From Nonomuraea dietziae (GTDB lineage: Bacteria > Actinomycetota > Actinomycetes > Streptosporangiales > Streptosporangiaceae): a DNA stretch of 64,000 nt. The notes under the pieces were generated by a model. That model did no database searches, had not been told where the DNA came from, and was given only the letters and a program-made list of their open reading frames with translations. The translations under genes were made by a program, and so were the position numbers. Position 1 is the stretch's first letter. Each line of letters opens with the position of its first letter. Shown piece by piece: positions 51,053 to 59,630 of the stretch. The stretch covers positions 8,804,001 through 8,868,000 of the forward strand of contig NZ_JACIBV010000001.1 of assembly GCF_014195505.1 (NCBI RefSeq), in the 5' to 3' direction.

Positions 51053-51859
51053 ATGAGCCGACACCTGACCCGGCTGGCGCTGCTCACGGCCGCCGCCAGC
51101 GTCGTGCTGCCGTTCCTGGCCATCCTCAGCGCCGCTTTGCAGCCCGAGTCGAACCTCACCCCGCGCCTGGAGTGGCCGAGCGACCCGCATTGGGAGAACT
51201 TCGCCACCGCCTGGAGCAGCGCTGGGTTCGCCTCGCTGCTCAAATCCAGCGCCGTCATCGCCCTCGGCGTCGTGCCGCTCTCCCTCGTCCTGGCCACCCT
51301 CGCCGGATACGGCATGGCCACCATGGAACTGCGCGTCAAGGGCCCGCTGTTCGCGCTGCTCATGATCGGCCTGGCGCTGCCGTACGAGGCGATCGTCATC
51401 CCGCTCTACTACGACCTGCGCTCGATCGGCCTGCTCAACAGCTACTGGTCGGTCATCCTGCCGCTGATCGGCGCGTTCATGCCGTTCGGCGTGTTCTGGA
51501 TGCGCAGCCACTTCGAATCGCTGCCCAAGGAGCTCACCGAGGCCGCCCAGATGGATGGCGCCTCCGGCCGTCGGGTGCTCACCCGGGTGCTGCTACCCAC
51601 CGCCTGGCCCGCGCTGACCACGCTCGGCCTGCTGTACTTCATGTGGGCTTGGAACCACTTCCTGCTGGCGCTGATCCTCATCCAGGACCCCGCCATGCGC
51701 ACCGCGCCGTCCGGGCTGGGCAAGTTCGTCCAGCAGTTCGGCAAGAACATCCCGCTGCTGTCCGCCGGGACGATCATCGTCATCACGCCGATCGTCTTGC
51801 TCTATCTGTTCTTCCAGCGCCACTTCGTCAAGGGCATCCTCGCCGGCGCCGTCAAATAG
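51053..51859 (+). CDS. Sugar ABC transporter permease (MalG type)
   Basis: 268 residues with six helices (LALLTAAASVVLPFLAILSAAL first). The EAA loop reads LTEAAQMDGASGRRVLTRVLLPTAWP. It lacks a long cytoplasmic N-terminus, usual for MalG-type subunits. The oxidoreductase gene follows after 12 bases. Confidence 0.92.
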   Translation: MSRHLTRLALLTAAASVVLPFLAILSAALQPESNLTPRLEWPSDPHWENFATAWSSAGFASLLKSSAVIALGVVPLSLVLATLAGYGMATMELRVKGPLFALLMIGLALPYEAIVIPLYYDLRSIGLLNSYWSVILPLIGAFMPFGVFWMRSHFESLPKELTEAAQMDGASGRRVLTRVLLPTAWPALTTLGLLYFMWAWNHFLLALILIQDPAMRTAPSGLGKFVQQFGKNIPLLSAGTIIVITPIVLLYLFFQRHFVKGILAGAVK

Positions 51860-51871
51860 GGGGAAATTTTC

Positions 51872-53158
51872 ATGACTGTCACTCTGGCGATCGTGGGCGC
51901 CGGAGCACGCGGGGCCGCGTACGCGCGCATCGCCGCCGCCGAAGGCACCGGCAAGGTGGTGGCCGTCGTCGACCCGGATCCGGCCCGCCGCGCCGCCGTG
52001 GCCACCGAGTTCGCCGTCCCGGCCGAGCACGTCTACGCCGGCTGGGAAGATCTGGTCGCCCGGCCGCGCCTGGCCGACGCCGCCATCATCGCCACCCCGG
52101 ACCGGCTGCATGCCGACCCGGCCGTGGCGCTGGCCGAACGCGGCTACGCCCTGCTGCTGGAGAAGCCCATGGCGCCCACCCCGGCCGACGCCGAACGCAT
52201 CGTGGCCGCCGCCGTGGACAACGATGTGCTGCTGGCCGTCTGCCACGTGCTGCGCTACACCCCCTACTCCCGCCGCCTCAAGGCCATCGTCGACTCCGGC
52301 CGTATCGGCCAGATCGTCAGCATCGAACACCTCGAACCGGTCGGCTGGTGGCACCAGGCCCACTCCTACGTACGAGGCCAGTGGGCCGTCGAGGCCGAAT
52401 CGTCGGCGATGCTGCTGGCCAAGTCCAGCCACGACATCGACTGGCTGGGCCACATCATCGGCCGACCGGTCACCCGCGTCTCCTCCTTCGGCGGCCTGTT
52501 CCACTTCCGGCCGGAGAACCGCCCGCCCGGCGCGACCACCCGCTGCCTCGACTGCCCCGTGGAAGCCTCCTGCGCCTACTCCGCCGTCCGCATCTACGAA
52601 CGATTCCTCGACGACCCGGTCTACCGTCAGTGGCCGCTCGGCGTCCTCACCGAGGATCCCACCCCCGCGGGCCTACGCAAGGCACTCCAGGACGGCCCGT
52701 ACGGCACCTGCGTCTACGCCGGCCGCAACGACGTCGTCGATCATCAGGTCGTCAACCTCGAATACCAGGGCGGTGTCACCGCCTCCTTCACCATGACCGC
52801 CTTCACCGCCCTCGACTTCCGCAAGACCCGGATCTTCGGCACCCTGGGCAGCATCGACGGCGATGGCCGCACCCTCGCCGTCCACGACTTCCTCAGCGAC
52901 ATCCGGGAGATCATCGACTTCGATCCCGACGGCGGCGCCTCGGCCGCCGACGGCCACGGCGGCGCGGACACCGAACTGGTCCGCGCCTTCCTGGCCGCCG
53001 TCGCCACCGGCGACCACGCCCTCATCACCTCCGGCCCACAGGAGTCGATCGCCTCCCACCACGTCGTCTGGGCCGCTGAACATGCCCGCCACACCGGCAC
53101 CGTCGTCGAGGTCTCTGCGCCCGCCACCGCGGCCCCGCCCCGGCACCTGCCCGCGTAA
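51872..53158 (+). CDS. Gfo/Idh/MocA-family oxidoreductase
   Basis: 428 residues. Rossmann loop VGAGARGAAYARIA (8-21), IIATPDRLHAD, and the EKPMA motif (97-101) that supplies the cofactor and catalytic Lys. Residues ~220-235 carry a cysteine cluster (CLDCPVEASC) found in a subset of these proteins, possibly a metal site. Last gene of the importer operon, it likely oxidises or reduces a sugar from the imported oligosaccharide. The substrate is unknown. Confidence 0.88.
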   Translation: MTVTLAIVGAGARGAAYARIAAAEGTGKVVAVVDPDPARRAAVATEFAVPAEHVYAGWEDLVARPRLADAAIIATPDRLHADPAVALAERGYALLLEKPMAPTPADAERIVAAAVDNDVLLAVCHVLRYTPYSRRLKAIVDSGRIGQIVSIEHLEPVGWWHQAHSYVRGQWAVEAESSAMLLAKSSHDIDWLGHIIGRPVTRVSSFGGLFHFRPENRPPGATTRCLDCPVEASCAYSAVRIYERFLDDPVYRQWPLGVLTEDPTPAGLRKALQDGPYGTCVYAGRNDVVDHQVVNLEYQGGVTASFTMTAFTALDFRKTRIFGTLGSIDGDGRTLAVHDFLSDIREIIDFDPDGGASAADGHGGADTELVRAFLAAVATGDHALITSGPQESIASHHVVWAAEHARHTGTVVEVSAPATAAPPRHLPA

Positions 53159-53171
53159 CAAGGGCGGCCAG

Positions 53172-53311
53172 GTGACTGCCGAGGTTGCGCGCTCCGGCCC
53201 CGCACAAGTGCCCGGATCCGCTTCCGAGCTTACGAAGCGCCGTCCGGGCACCCGCGCCACCCGGCTGCCGCCCGCCTTCGACACCGTGCTCGGCGACTAC
53301 GCCGGAGCGCC
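53172..53311 (+). pseudogene. Possible relic of a tyrosine recombinase N-terminus
   Basis: One frame from GTG 53172 gives RRPGTRATRLPPAFDTVLGDYAGA, which recalls the N-terminal segment preceding the core-binding domain of actinomycete tyrosine integrases, after which similarity vanishes. The whole 350-base stretch 53159-53508 otherwise holds nothing I can recognise. Low certainty. Confidence 0.3.
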
Positions 53312-53508
53312 GGCTCTGCAGTGGTCACGAGCTCCCGAGCGGGCCCGGCCAGCCGCATTCGCAGTGACCACGCCAGCCGATCGCGGTCCGGCCGTCCACG
53401 ACGCCCCCCGGGGCCGGTACTCGCGCGGCCGTCCGGCCCGACCTGGTACACCTTGGCCCGGCCGTTCGCCGATCCGGAAAGCTCGTCCGGCTGCTCGCCC
53501 GCCAGCTG

Positions 53509-54690
53509 TCACCTTGCGGTCCACTGTGCTGTCAGCCAGGTCAGCGGCACGCAGACCAGGCACATCAGCAGGCCGACGATGACGACCGCCGACAGGCCGC
53601 TGCCGGTCAGGGCCCAGCCGCCGAGCAGCGCGCCCACCGCGATGCCGGCGTTGACCGCGGAGGCCGGCAGGCTGGCGGCCAGGTCACGTGCCGGACCGGC
53701 CAGGGTGGCCACCTGATACTGCAGCGCCGGCACCAGCCCGAACCCGACCAGCCCCCACACCAGCAGCGCCACGGCGGCCAGGACAGGGATGGTCCCGGTC
53801 AGGTAGAGCAGCCCGAGCGCCAGCACCAGCACGATGTTGGCCGCCAGCAGCGTGCGGGAGGCGTTCCGGTCGGCGGCCCAGCCGCCGGCGAAGGTGCCGA
53901 TCGCGGTGGCCACGCCGTAGGCGAGCAGGAAGCCGCTCACCTGGGCGTCGGAGATGCCGGTCACCTCCAGCAGGAACGGGGTGATGTAGGTGAAGACGGT
54001 GAACTGCCCGCCCAGCAACAGCACGCCGACCGCCAGCATGACCAGCACGCGGGGCGCGAACGCCGAGCGGGCCTGCGAGCGCAGCCCCGCCGCCTCGCCG
54101 CCGGCACTGGCGTGGATGGCCGGCATCAGCAGCAGCAGGCCGGCCAGGACCACCGCGCCGACGGCGACGATCACCATGAATGCGCCGCGCCAGCCGAGCG
54201 TCCGGCCGATCAGGGTGCCGAGGGGGACGCCCATGGCGGTGGAGACGGCGATCCCGCCGAGCACGACCGCGATGCCCCGGCCCAGCCGCTCGGCGGGCAG
54301 GATCGCGCCGACCGCGGCGAAGGCCGCCCCGACGAACGCGCCGTGCAGAGCGCCGGCCACGGCCCGGGCGAGGAGCAGGAGTGCGAAGCTGGTGGTGACG
54401 GTCATGGCCAGGGTGGCCAGGAGGAAGGCCAGCATGCAGGCCCACAGCAGCGTTCGCCGAGGCAGGCGGATGGTCGCCGCGGTCAGCGCGGGCCCGCCGA
54501 GGCACAGGCCCAGGGCGTAGGCGGTGACCAGGGTGCCGGCGGAGCTGACGGTCACGGCGGTGTCGGTGGCGATGAGGTCAAGGACTCCGACGATCACCAG
54601 TTCGGTGCTGCCGAGAACGAACGTGGCCAGGAACAGCGCGAGCAGGGCCAGGTTGCCACGGGTCCGGCTGAGAGTCGGTGAGGGGTGCAT
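53509..54690 (-). CDS. MFS efflux transporter, DHA1 (drug:H+ antiporter) type
   Basis: 393 residues, twelve helices. LALLALFLATFVLGSTELVIVGVLDLIATD is the DHA1 first helix; motif C-like GGIAVSTAMGVPLGTLIG marks antiporters. The ATG at 54690 has GGAG seven bases upstream. It is likely an efflux pump for small molecules (CmlA/AraJ relatives). The gene sits beside the integrase-like relic and a repeat-rich region, in a patch with lower coding density than the rest. Confidence 0.88.
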   Translation of the reverse strand: MHPSPTLSRTRGNLALLALFLATFVLGSTELVIVGVLDLIATDTAVTVSSAGTLVTAYALGLCLGGPALTAATIRLPRRTLLWACMLAFLLATLAMTVTTSFALLLLARAVAGALHGAFVGAAFAAVGAILPAERLGRGIAVVLGGIAVSTAMGVPLGTLIGRTLGWRGAFMVIVAVGAVVLAGLLLLMPAIHASAGGEAAGLRSQARSAFAPRVLVMLAVGVLLLGGQFTVFTYITPFLLEVTGISDAQVSGFLLAYGVATAIGTFAGGWAADRNASRTLLAANIVLVLALGLLYLTGTIPVLAAVALLVWGLVGFGLVPALQYQVATLAGPARDLAASLPASAVNAGIAVGALLGGWALTGSGLSAVVIVGLLMCLVCVPLTWLTAQWTAR

Positions 54691-54818
54691 GGTCGAACTC
54701 CGGAGGGACGTCGTTGTGGTGTTTGCGCGATGGCGGATGCCGGACTGTCCGCCGGTGACGGGCCGGCGTCGCCACGCCCGTCACCGCGATCATGGGCGTC
54801 TTGCGTCGTCGAGGGGTT

Positions 54819-55223
54819 TCACGCGGCTCGGATGAGCCCGGCCGCCAGGGCGATGAGCGCGACGGCCAGGAGCAGGGCCCCGATCCGCGTGAGCAGCGTG
54901 CCGAGCGAGCGGCGGCCCTCCTGCCCGACGCCCAGGTGCAGGAAGAACCCGCCCGACTGGGCCAGCACCCCGGCCAGCAGCATTCCGCCGCAGGCCCATT
55001 CCAGGCCGTCGCCGAATCCGGCGCGAGGCAGGTACAGCAGATAGACGAGGGAAAGGACCAACAGCACGCCGGCGTGGGCGTGGCCGGCCCGGAAGAAGCG
55101 TTCGCGAAAGGCTCCCAACCGGTCCGGGTCGGTGGTGATGAAGCGCAGCAGCGCGTGCCCGCCGAACTCGACCGTGACGATCGAGAGGATCGCCACGATC
55201 GGCAGGATCTCCGTGGGCTCCAT
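54819..55223 (-). CDS. Small four-helix membrane protein of unknown function
   Basis: 134 residues with four hydrophobic helices (LPIVAILSIVTVEFGGHALLRF, AGVLLVLSLVYLLYL, ACGGMLLAGVLAQSGGFFL, IGALLLAVALIALAAGLI). Histidines and HAHAG in the first loop are notable and may bind a metal or haem. It follows the MFS promoter region on the same strand with 128 bases between. Family not recognised. Confidence 0.6.
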   Translation of the reverse strand: MEPTEILPIVAILSIVTVEFGGHALLRFITTDPDRLGAFRERFFRAGHAHAGVLLVLSLVYLLYLPRAGFGDGLEWACGGMLLAGVLAQSGGFFLHLGVGQEGRRSLGTLLTRIGALLLAVALIALAAGLIRAA

Positions 55224-55618
55224 CAGCGTCCCCTGGCGCCCGCGGGGCGTCGGTCGCCCGCCCGTCCCACCACATCTCCTGGCCAGAGAGGACGGCCGCG
55301 TCCGACGGCGCGCGGGAGTCCGCTCTCGCAGCCGACGCCGTTGTCCCGGTGCCTGACGGTGGCCAGGCCGCGCCGCACCACGTCGTCCCGCCTCAGCCGG
55401 ACGGACTCATCGACGACCACCACCTCAGGAAGGCCCGGGCGCGAGGCGGGCGGCCTGGCGCCGGCCGGCATCCCTCCAAGGACGCCCGGCAGCGCACGGT
55501 CCACGACGTTCATGCCGCCGGTCCAGCTTTCGTGTGAGCGGCACAGGGCGCACACAGGTACATGTCGCAATTCCTTCCACACATGCCACTTGTCGCGGTC
55601 TCGCCGCGATCAGGTCGA

Positions 55619-55699
55619 GCATCCCGGCACGGCCGGAGGCGATCAACGGCCGTTTCCGCAACGCCGGTTAACACTCAGGTTCACAATCGGAAGGGCGTG
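55619..55699. repeat. Direct repeat A, copy 1
   Basis: About 81 bases from GCATCCCGGCACGGC to AAGGGCGTG, matching 56005-56086 with four or so substitutions and one missing base. Copy 2 is the promoter and leader of the LysR gene; copy 1 precedes no intact gene. The surrounding stretch 55224-55958 contains no gene I can support. Confidence 0.9.
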
Positions 55700-55787
55700 G
55701 TCCACGCTCACCGGCGGGATCCCGGGGGACTACGGCCCGGAGCCCGGCGAGCACCCCGCCCTGATGGACGAGCTCGACCAGAGCGTC

Positions 55788-55824
55788 GGCGAGGCCGAGT
55801 CCCTGCCTGCCGATCTTCCCCACG
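55788..55824. repeat. Direct repeat B, copy 1
   Basis: GGCGAGGCCGAG followed by YCCCTGCCTGCCGATCTT and a CCCACG end. The same sequence occurs at 57029-57066, downstream of the LysR gene. Copy 1 lies about 90 bases after repeat A copy 1. Confidence 0.8.
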
Positions 55825-56004
55825 TCGGAGCTACGAGATGCGCGAGTAGAGCTCACTGATCGCGGCCGACGACACTTTCGTGTCCAGCCGGTCGGCGGCC
55901 TGCCGGATCACCGAATGAAGTTCATCGGGTCTGCTCTCCACCCGGGCAATATCGGCCATTCTTTCGGCGAATGTGACACAGGAGAGCCGTATGGCGGATC
56001 CTGG

Positions 56005-56086
56005 GCATCCCGGCACGGCTCGGAGGCGATCACCGGCCGTTTCCGCAACGCCGGTCAACACTCAGGTTCACGATCGGAAGGGCGTG
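56005..56086. repeat. Direct repeat A, copy 2 (LysR promoter and leader)
   Basis: Second copy of the ~81-base repeat, ending at the ribosome-binding site GGAAGG and the start of the LysR gene at 56087. See copy 1 at 55619-55699. Confidence 0.9.
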
Positions 56087-56977
56087 ATGGAGCTACGCGA
56101 CATCGAGATCTTCCTGACACTCGCCGAAGAACTGCACTTCACCAGGACCGCCGACCGGCTACGTGTGAGTCCGGCGCGGATCAGCCAGGCGATCAGGAAA
56201 CAGGAGCGCGCGGTCGGCGCCAAGCTGTTCGAGCGCACCAGCCGCAGCGTCCGCCTCACCGCGATCGGCGAACGGCTGTACGACGATCTGCGACCCGCCT
56301 TCCGCGAGCTGCGCGAGGGCATGCAGCGAGCCAAGCTGGCCGCGCAGGGGGGCTCCGAGGCGCTGCGCGTCGGCATGCTGCCCGGTAACGCCTACGACCT
56401 GCGCCCTTACTGGGAGGCGTTCCGCGTCCGCCACCCGCAGTGGACGCTGCGCATACGCCACAACCCTTTCATCGGCCCGTTCGCGCCCCTGCGCAATGGC
56501 GACGTCGATGTCCTGGTCTCCTGGCTTCCGGTGGAGGAGCCCGACCTCACCGTCGGCCCGGTCGTCTTCACCGAGCCCCGGGTCCTGCTCGCCGCGCTCG
56601 GTCACGAGCTGTCCGAACACGCCTCCGTCTCGATCGAGGCCCTGGGCGACTTCGGCGTCCTGGGCCCCTCGGCGCCCCTGCCCGACTACTGGGAAGACGC
56701 CTTCATCCCGTTCCAGACCCCCAGCGGCCGCCCCGTCGCACGCGGCCCGGCCGTCCAGCAGATGGACGACATCCTCACCATCGTCGGCACCGGGGAGTCC
56801 GTCCACCACCTGGGCGCTCACGCCACGCGGTACTTCACCCGCCCAGGCATCAAGTTCCTGCCCATCCGCGATGCCCCCAGCCTGCGGTGGGGCCTCGTCT
56901 GGCGCAGCGACGCCGAGTCAGCGCAGATCCGCGCCCTGGCTCAGGTGATCCGCGACCTCGGCCCCGCCGACCTCTGA
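56087..56977 (+). CDS. LysR-family transcriptional regulator
   Basis: 296 residues. Winged helix at residues 1-60: ELRDIEIFLTLAEELHFTRTADRLRVSPARISQAIRKQE, then FERTSRSVRLTAIG and a periplasmic-binding-like effector domain. The HTH variant with SPARISQAIRKQE is typical of the actinobacterial LTTR branch. Flanked by direct repeats A and B, so it is likely the surviving copy of a tandem pair. Its usual target would be the divergent region 55224-56004 or the NmrA-like gene downstream on the other strand. Confidence 0.9.
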   Translation: MELRDIEIFLTLAEELHFTRTADRLRVSPARISQAIRKQERAVGAKLFERTSRSVRLTAIGERLYDDLRPAFRELREGMQRAKLAAQGGSEALRVGMLPGNAYDLRPYWEAFRVRHPQWTLRIRHNPFIGPFAPLRNGDVDVLVSWLPVEEPDLTVGPVVFTEPRVLLAALGHELSEHASVSIEALGDFGVLGPSAPLPDYWEDAFIPFQTPSGRPVARGPAVQQMDDILTIVGTGESVHHLGAHATRYFTRPGIKFLPIRDAPSLRWGLVWRSDAESAQIRALAQVIRDLGPADL

Positions 56978-57028
56978 ACCGGACCGGCTGTGGGCCGACC
57001 GAGGGCGGTTCGTCCGATCACCGTCGCC

Positions 57029-57066
57029 GGCGAGGCCGAGCCCCTGCCTGCCGATCTTTACCCACG
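57029..57066. repeat. Direct repeat B, copy 2
   Basis: Second copy of the ~37-base repeat seen at 55788-55824, between the LysR stop and the end of the convergent NmrA-like gene. Confidence 0.8.
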
Positions 57067-57070
57067 CGCC

Positions 57071-57880
57071 TCACCTCCAGGCGCCTTCGGCGGTGGCCTG
57101 CTTCGCGTAGGCGGTGAAGGTGCGAGGGGGGCGGCCGAGCGCTCGTTCGACCCCGTCGCTGATGTGGGCGCCTTCGTCCTGCGACACCCAGGTCAGCAGC
57201 CGCGCCTGCAGTCGGGCGAACGGGACGCTCTCGCCGGTGGCGATCAGTTCGGAGACGTACGCGTCGGCGGTGATGGGCCGGTAGAGGACGACGCGGCCGG
57301 AGACCTCGGAGATCACCGCGGCCGCCTCGGCGAACGACAGCGGCTGCGGTCCGGACAGCTCGTAGACGCGTTCGTGGTGGCCGTCCTCGGTCAGCGCCGC
57401 GACCGCCGCCTGTGCGACGTCCTCGGCGTCGACGAACGCCTCGTGCCCGGTCCCGGCGGGCAGCCGCAGCTCCCCCGAGCGTACGGCGCGGGCGAACATG
57501 CCCTCGCTGAAGTTCTGGAAGTACCAGGTGGGGCGGAGAATCGTCCAAACGGCACCGGAGTGCTGGACGATGCGTTCGCGCGGCCGGTCCAGTTCCGGTC
57601 CGCCGGCGCGGGCCGACAGCAGCACCAGCCGCTCGGCGCCGCGGGCCACGGCCCGTGCGGTGAAGGCGCGCAGGACGTCGTTGGGCTGCAGCTCGGGCCG
57701 CACGAGGTAGACACCACGCACACCGTCGAGAGTGGCGTCCCAGGTGCGCGGATCGTTCCAGTCGAAAGGGGCGGCGCCGGTGCGTGAGGCGGCCCTGTGC
57801 GGCACGCCCAGCTCGCGCAGCCGCGCCGTGACGCGCCGCCCGGTCTTGCCACCGGCGCCCAGGACGAGGATCTTGCTCAT
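57071..57880 (-). CDS. NmrA-like NAD(P)-binding protein
   Basis: 269 residues of the atypical SDR/NmrA group. KILVLGAGGKTGRRVTARLRELG binds the cofactor; VYLVRPEL, LVLLSARAG, ILRPTWYFQNF and EAFVDAEDVAQAAVAAL follow, as in NAD(P)H-dependent azoreductase-like and agroclavine-dehydrogenase-like proteins. No classical YxxxK pair is evident, usual for this group. ATG 57880 fits the fold start. Could be a reductase or a redox sensor. Confidence 0.85.
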   Translation of the reverse strand: MSKILVLGAGGKTGRRVTARLRELGVPHRAASRTGAAPFDWNDPRTWDATLDGVRGVYLVRPELQPNDVLRAFTARAVARGAERLVLLSARAGGPELDRPRERIVQHSGAVWTILRPTWYFQNFSEGMFARAVRSGELRLPAGTGHEAFVDAEDVAQAAVAALTEDGHHERVYELSGPQPLSFAEAAAVISEVSGRVVLYRPITADAYVSELIATGESVPFARLQARLLTWVSQDEGAHISDGVERALGRPPRTFTAYAKQATAEGAWR

Positions 57881-58089
57881 GCCGCCGTGCAACCTCCGGC
57901 CACGCTGATCTGTTCCCTTGCGGGCATCGGACCCGCCGGTCGACGCGAAGGACCGCCTGCGCCGGCGTCCGCCCCTCCGCAGGGTCGTCACGGGTCGCTG
58001 TGCTGCGACGCCTCCCTGGTGGTGATGGCGGCCAGGCGGCGTAGCGCGGTTTGCGACGGCGAGCCAGGGGCGGCGCTGAAGACGTTCGC

Positions 58090-58218
58090 ATGGCGGGGCT
58101 GCCACCGGCTACGGCCGACGATTTGATCGCCGGTTTCACCGAACTGGCCCGGCGCGTCCACGAGGCGGGGTTGAGAATTCTGGTGGCGACCATCGGGCCG
58201 CCATGGCCGCGACCGTGA
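58090..58218 (+). pseudogene. Relic of an SGNH/GDSL-type hydrolase
   Basis: A 42-codon frame reads LPPATADDLIAGFTELARRVHEAGLRILVATIGPPW. This matches the helix-strand segment of actinomycete GDSL lipases that follows the catalytic Asn block, but the nucleophile block and the C-terminal DxxH are missing. The rest of 57881-58318 has no gene I can support. Confidence 0.5.
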
Positions 58219-58318
58219 ACCTCGCCGACTTGACCCTGTGAACGCGGCAGGCAGGAGAGCTGATGCGCCTCGACGGCGCCTACGCCTCCCTCTCCTGACC
58301 TCTGCCGCGCGGCGATCT

Positions 58319-58343
58319 GTTGGCTCTCACGCATCGGGGGTAG
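58319..58343 (+). promoter_or_regulatory. Possible stress-sigma promoter of the ferritin-like gene
   Basis: GTTG (58319-58322) precedes GGGTAG (58338-58343) by 15 bases, close to the SigB/SigF pattern, although the -35 is imperfect. A CAGGAGG ribosome-binding site and the ATG follow 30-37 bases downstream. Confidence 0.35.
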
Positions 58344-58379
58344 CGGCAGGGATCGACCCGATTCAGGAGGACGCGAACA

Positions 58380-59579
58380 ATGACGTTCAATCCACTGCGC
58401 GAGCGGGGCATCCCGCTGGACAAGCAGCTGCGCAACTGGCGCGAGCTGAACGTGACACCGATCGACCCCGACCACGCCGATCCCTACACCCGCTGCCGCA
58501 TCATCGCGATGAACGGCATCGAGGTCGAAGCGGTGATGTTCAGCCACCAGATGGCCAGGCACTGCCCGGACACCGAGATCAAGCAGCAGCTCGCGCGGGT
58601 GCGCTACATCGAGGCGCAGCAGCAGAAGGCGGTCAACTGGCTGCTGCCGGGGCTGGCCTCGGTGCTGGAGACCACGCTCGCCTACGAGCAGGTGGCGGTG
58701 GACCTCACCGCCTGGGTGGCCAGGATGGAGCCGGACCCGTATCTCCAGCAGGCCTACCAGTTCGGCGTGCTGGAGGACTTCGACCATCTCTACCGCTACG
58801 CCAACCTGTACGAGATGATCGAGCACCGCAAGGCCGAGAAGGTCGTCGACCAGCTCACCGAGGTCATGCCGGGCCGTCCGACGATCATGCATCACCGCGA
58901 TCCCGTCGACAACGTACGCGAGCCGTACGACAGGGCGACGGTGGACCCGCTCTCCAAGCTGCACGCGCTGACGATCATGTCGGCCGAGCAGCAGACGATG
59001 AACTTCTACATGAACGTGGGCCCCGAGTACATGGAGCCGATCGCCCGCCAGCTCTACCAGGAGATCGGGCTGATCGAGGAGGAGCACGTCACCCACTACG
59101 AGTCGCTCGTCGACCCCGGCGAGAGCTGGTGGGAGATGCTGCTCAACCACGAGTACAACGAGTGCTACCTCTACCACTCCTTCATGGAGACGGAGACGGA
59201 CCCGAAGGTGAAGGCGATCTGGGAGCTCCACCTCAACATGGAGCTGGAGCACCTGCGCCTGGCGGCCGAGATGTTCAACAAGCACGACACCCGCGACGTC
59301 GCCGAGGTCGTCTCGCCGAAGCTGCCGAAGCCGGTCACCTTCGAGCCGAACAAGGAGTACGTCAGGGACCTCATCGCCACGCAGATCGACTACACCACGA
59401 TCGGCACGGGCTACGTGCAGGAGGCCCACGAGCGCTTCGAGAAGTTCCAGGAGCAGATCCACGGCGGCGAGCAGCCGCCGAGCGAGGCCGTCATCGAGGA
59501 GAACAAGGCCAAGTCGGGGGAGGAGTACCGGCTGGAGACGGAGGGCCCGCACCCCGTCGAACGGCTGCGGCTCAGCTGA
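58380..59579 (+). CDS. Ferritin-like protein with two ExxH motifs
   Basis: 399 residues, soluble and almost wholly helical. Two ExxH pairs, E233-H236 in IEEEHVTHYE and E288-H291 in MELEHLRLAAE, sit one helix length apart and fit a diiron four-helix bundle; the first half (RYIEAQQQKAVNWL, TLAYEQVAVDL) has similar helix spacing and may be a degenerate second bundle. At 399 residues it is far longer than ferritins (~170) or DPS. Function unknown, but its place next to a hemerythrin gene and a stress-type promoter suggests oxygen or iron-stress handling. Confidence 0.7.
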   Translation: MTFNPLRERGIPLDKQLRNWRELNVTPIDPDHADPYTRCRIIAMNGIEVEAVMFSHQMARHCPDTEIKQQLARVRYIEAQQQKAVNWLLPGLASVLETTLAYEQVAVDLTAWVARMEPDPYLQQAYQFGVLEDFDHLYRYANLYEMIEHRKAEKVVDQLTEVMPGRPTIMHHRDPVDNVREPYDRATVDPLSKLHALTIMSAEQQTMNFYMNVGPEYMEPIARQLYQEIGLIEEEHVTHYESLVDPGESWWEMLLNHEYNECYLYHSFMETETDPKVKAIWELHLNMELEHLRLAAEMFNKHDTRDVAEVVSPKLPKPVTFEPNKEYVRDLIATQIDYTTIGTGYVQEAHERFEKFQEQIHGGEQPPSEAVIEENKAKSGEEYRLETEGPHPVERLRLS

Positions 59580-59630
59580 GAGGGCGCAGGACCGGCCGGA
59601 CCACCCGGCCGGTCCTGCCTTCTCCCCTGA

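Noticed and set aside
55223..55582. 119-residue minus-strand frame upstream of the four-helix membrane protein
   Set aside because: One stretch hints at a nucleotide-sugar enzyme, but composition is Arg/Gly-rich and there is no start signal or family motif.
55831..55959. 42-residue minus-strand frame (ADIARVESRPDELHSVIRQA...) beside the LysR gene
   Set aside because: It looks protein-like and could be a relic or small gene, but it has only a weak ribosome-binding site and lies inside the duplicated region. Not supported enough to list.
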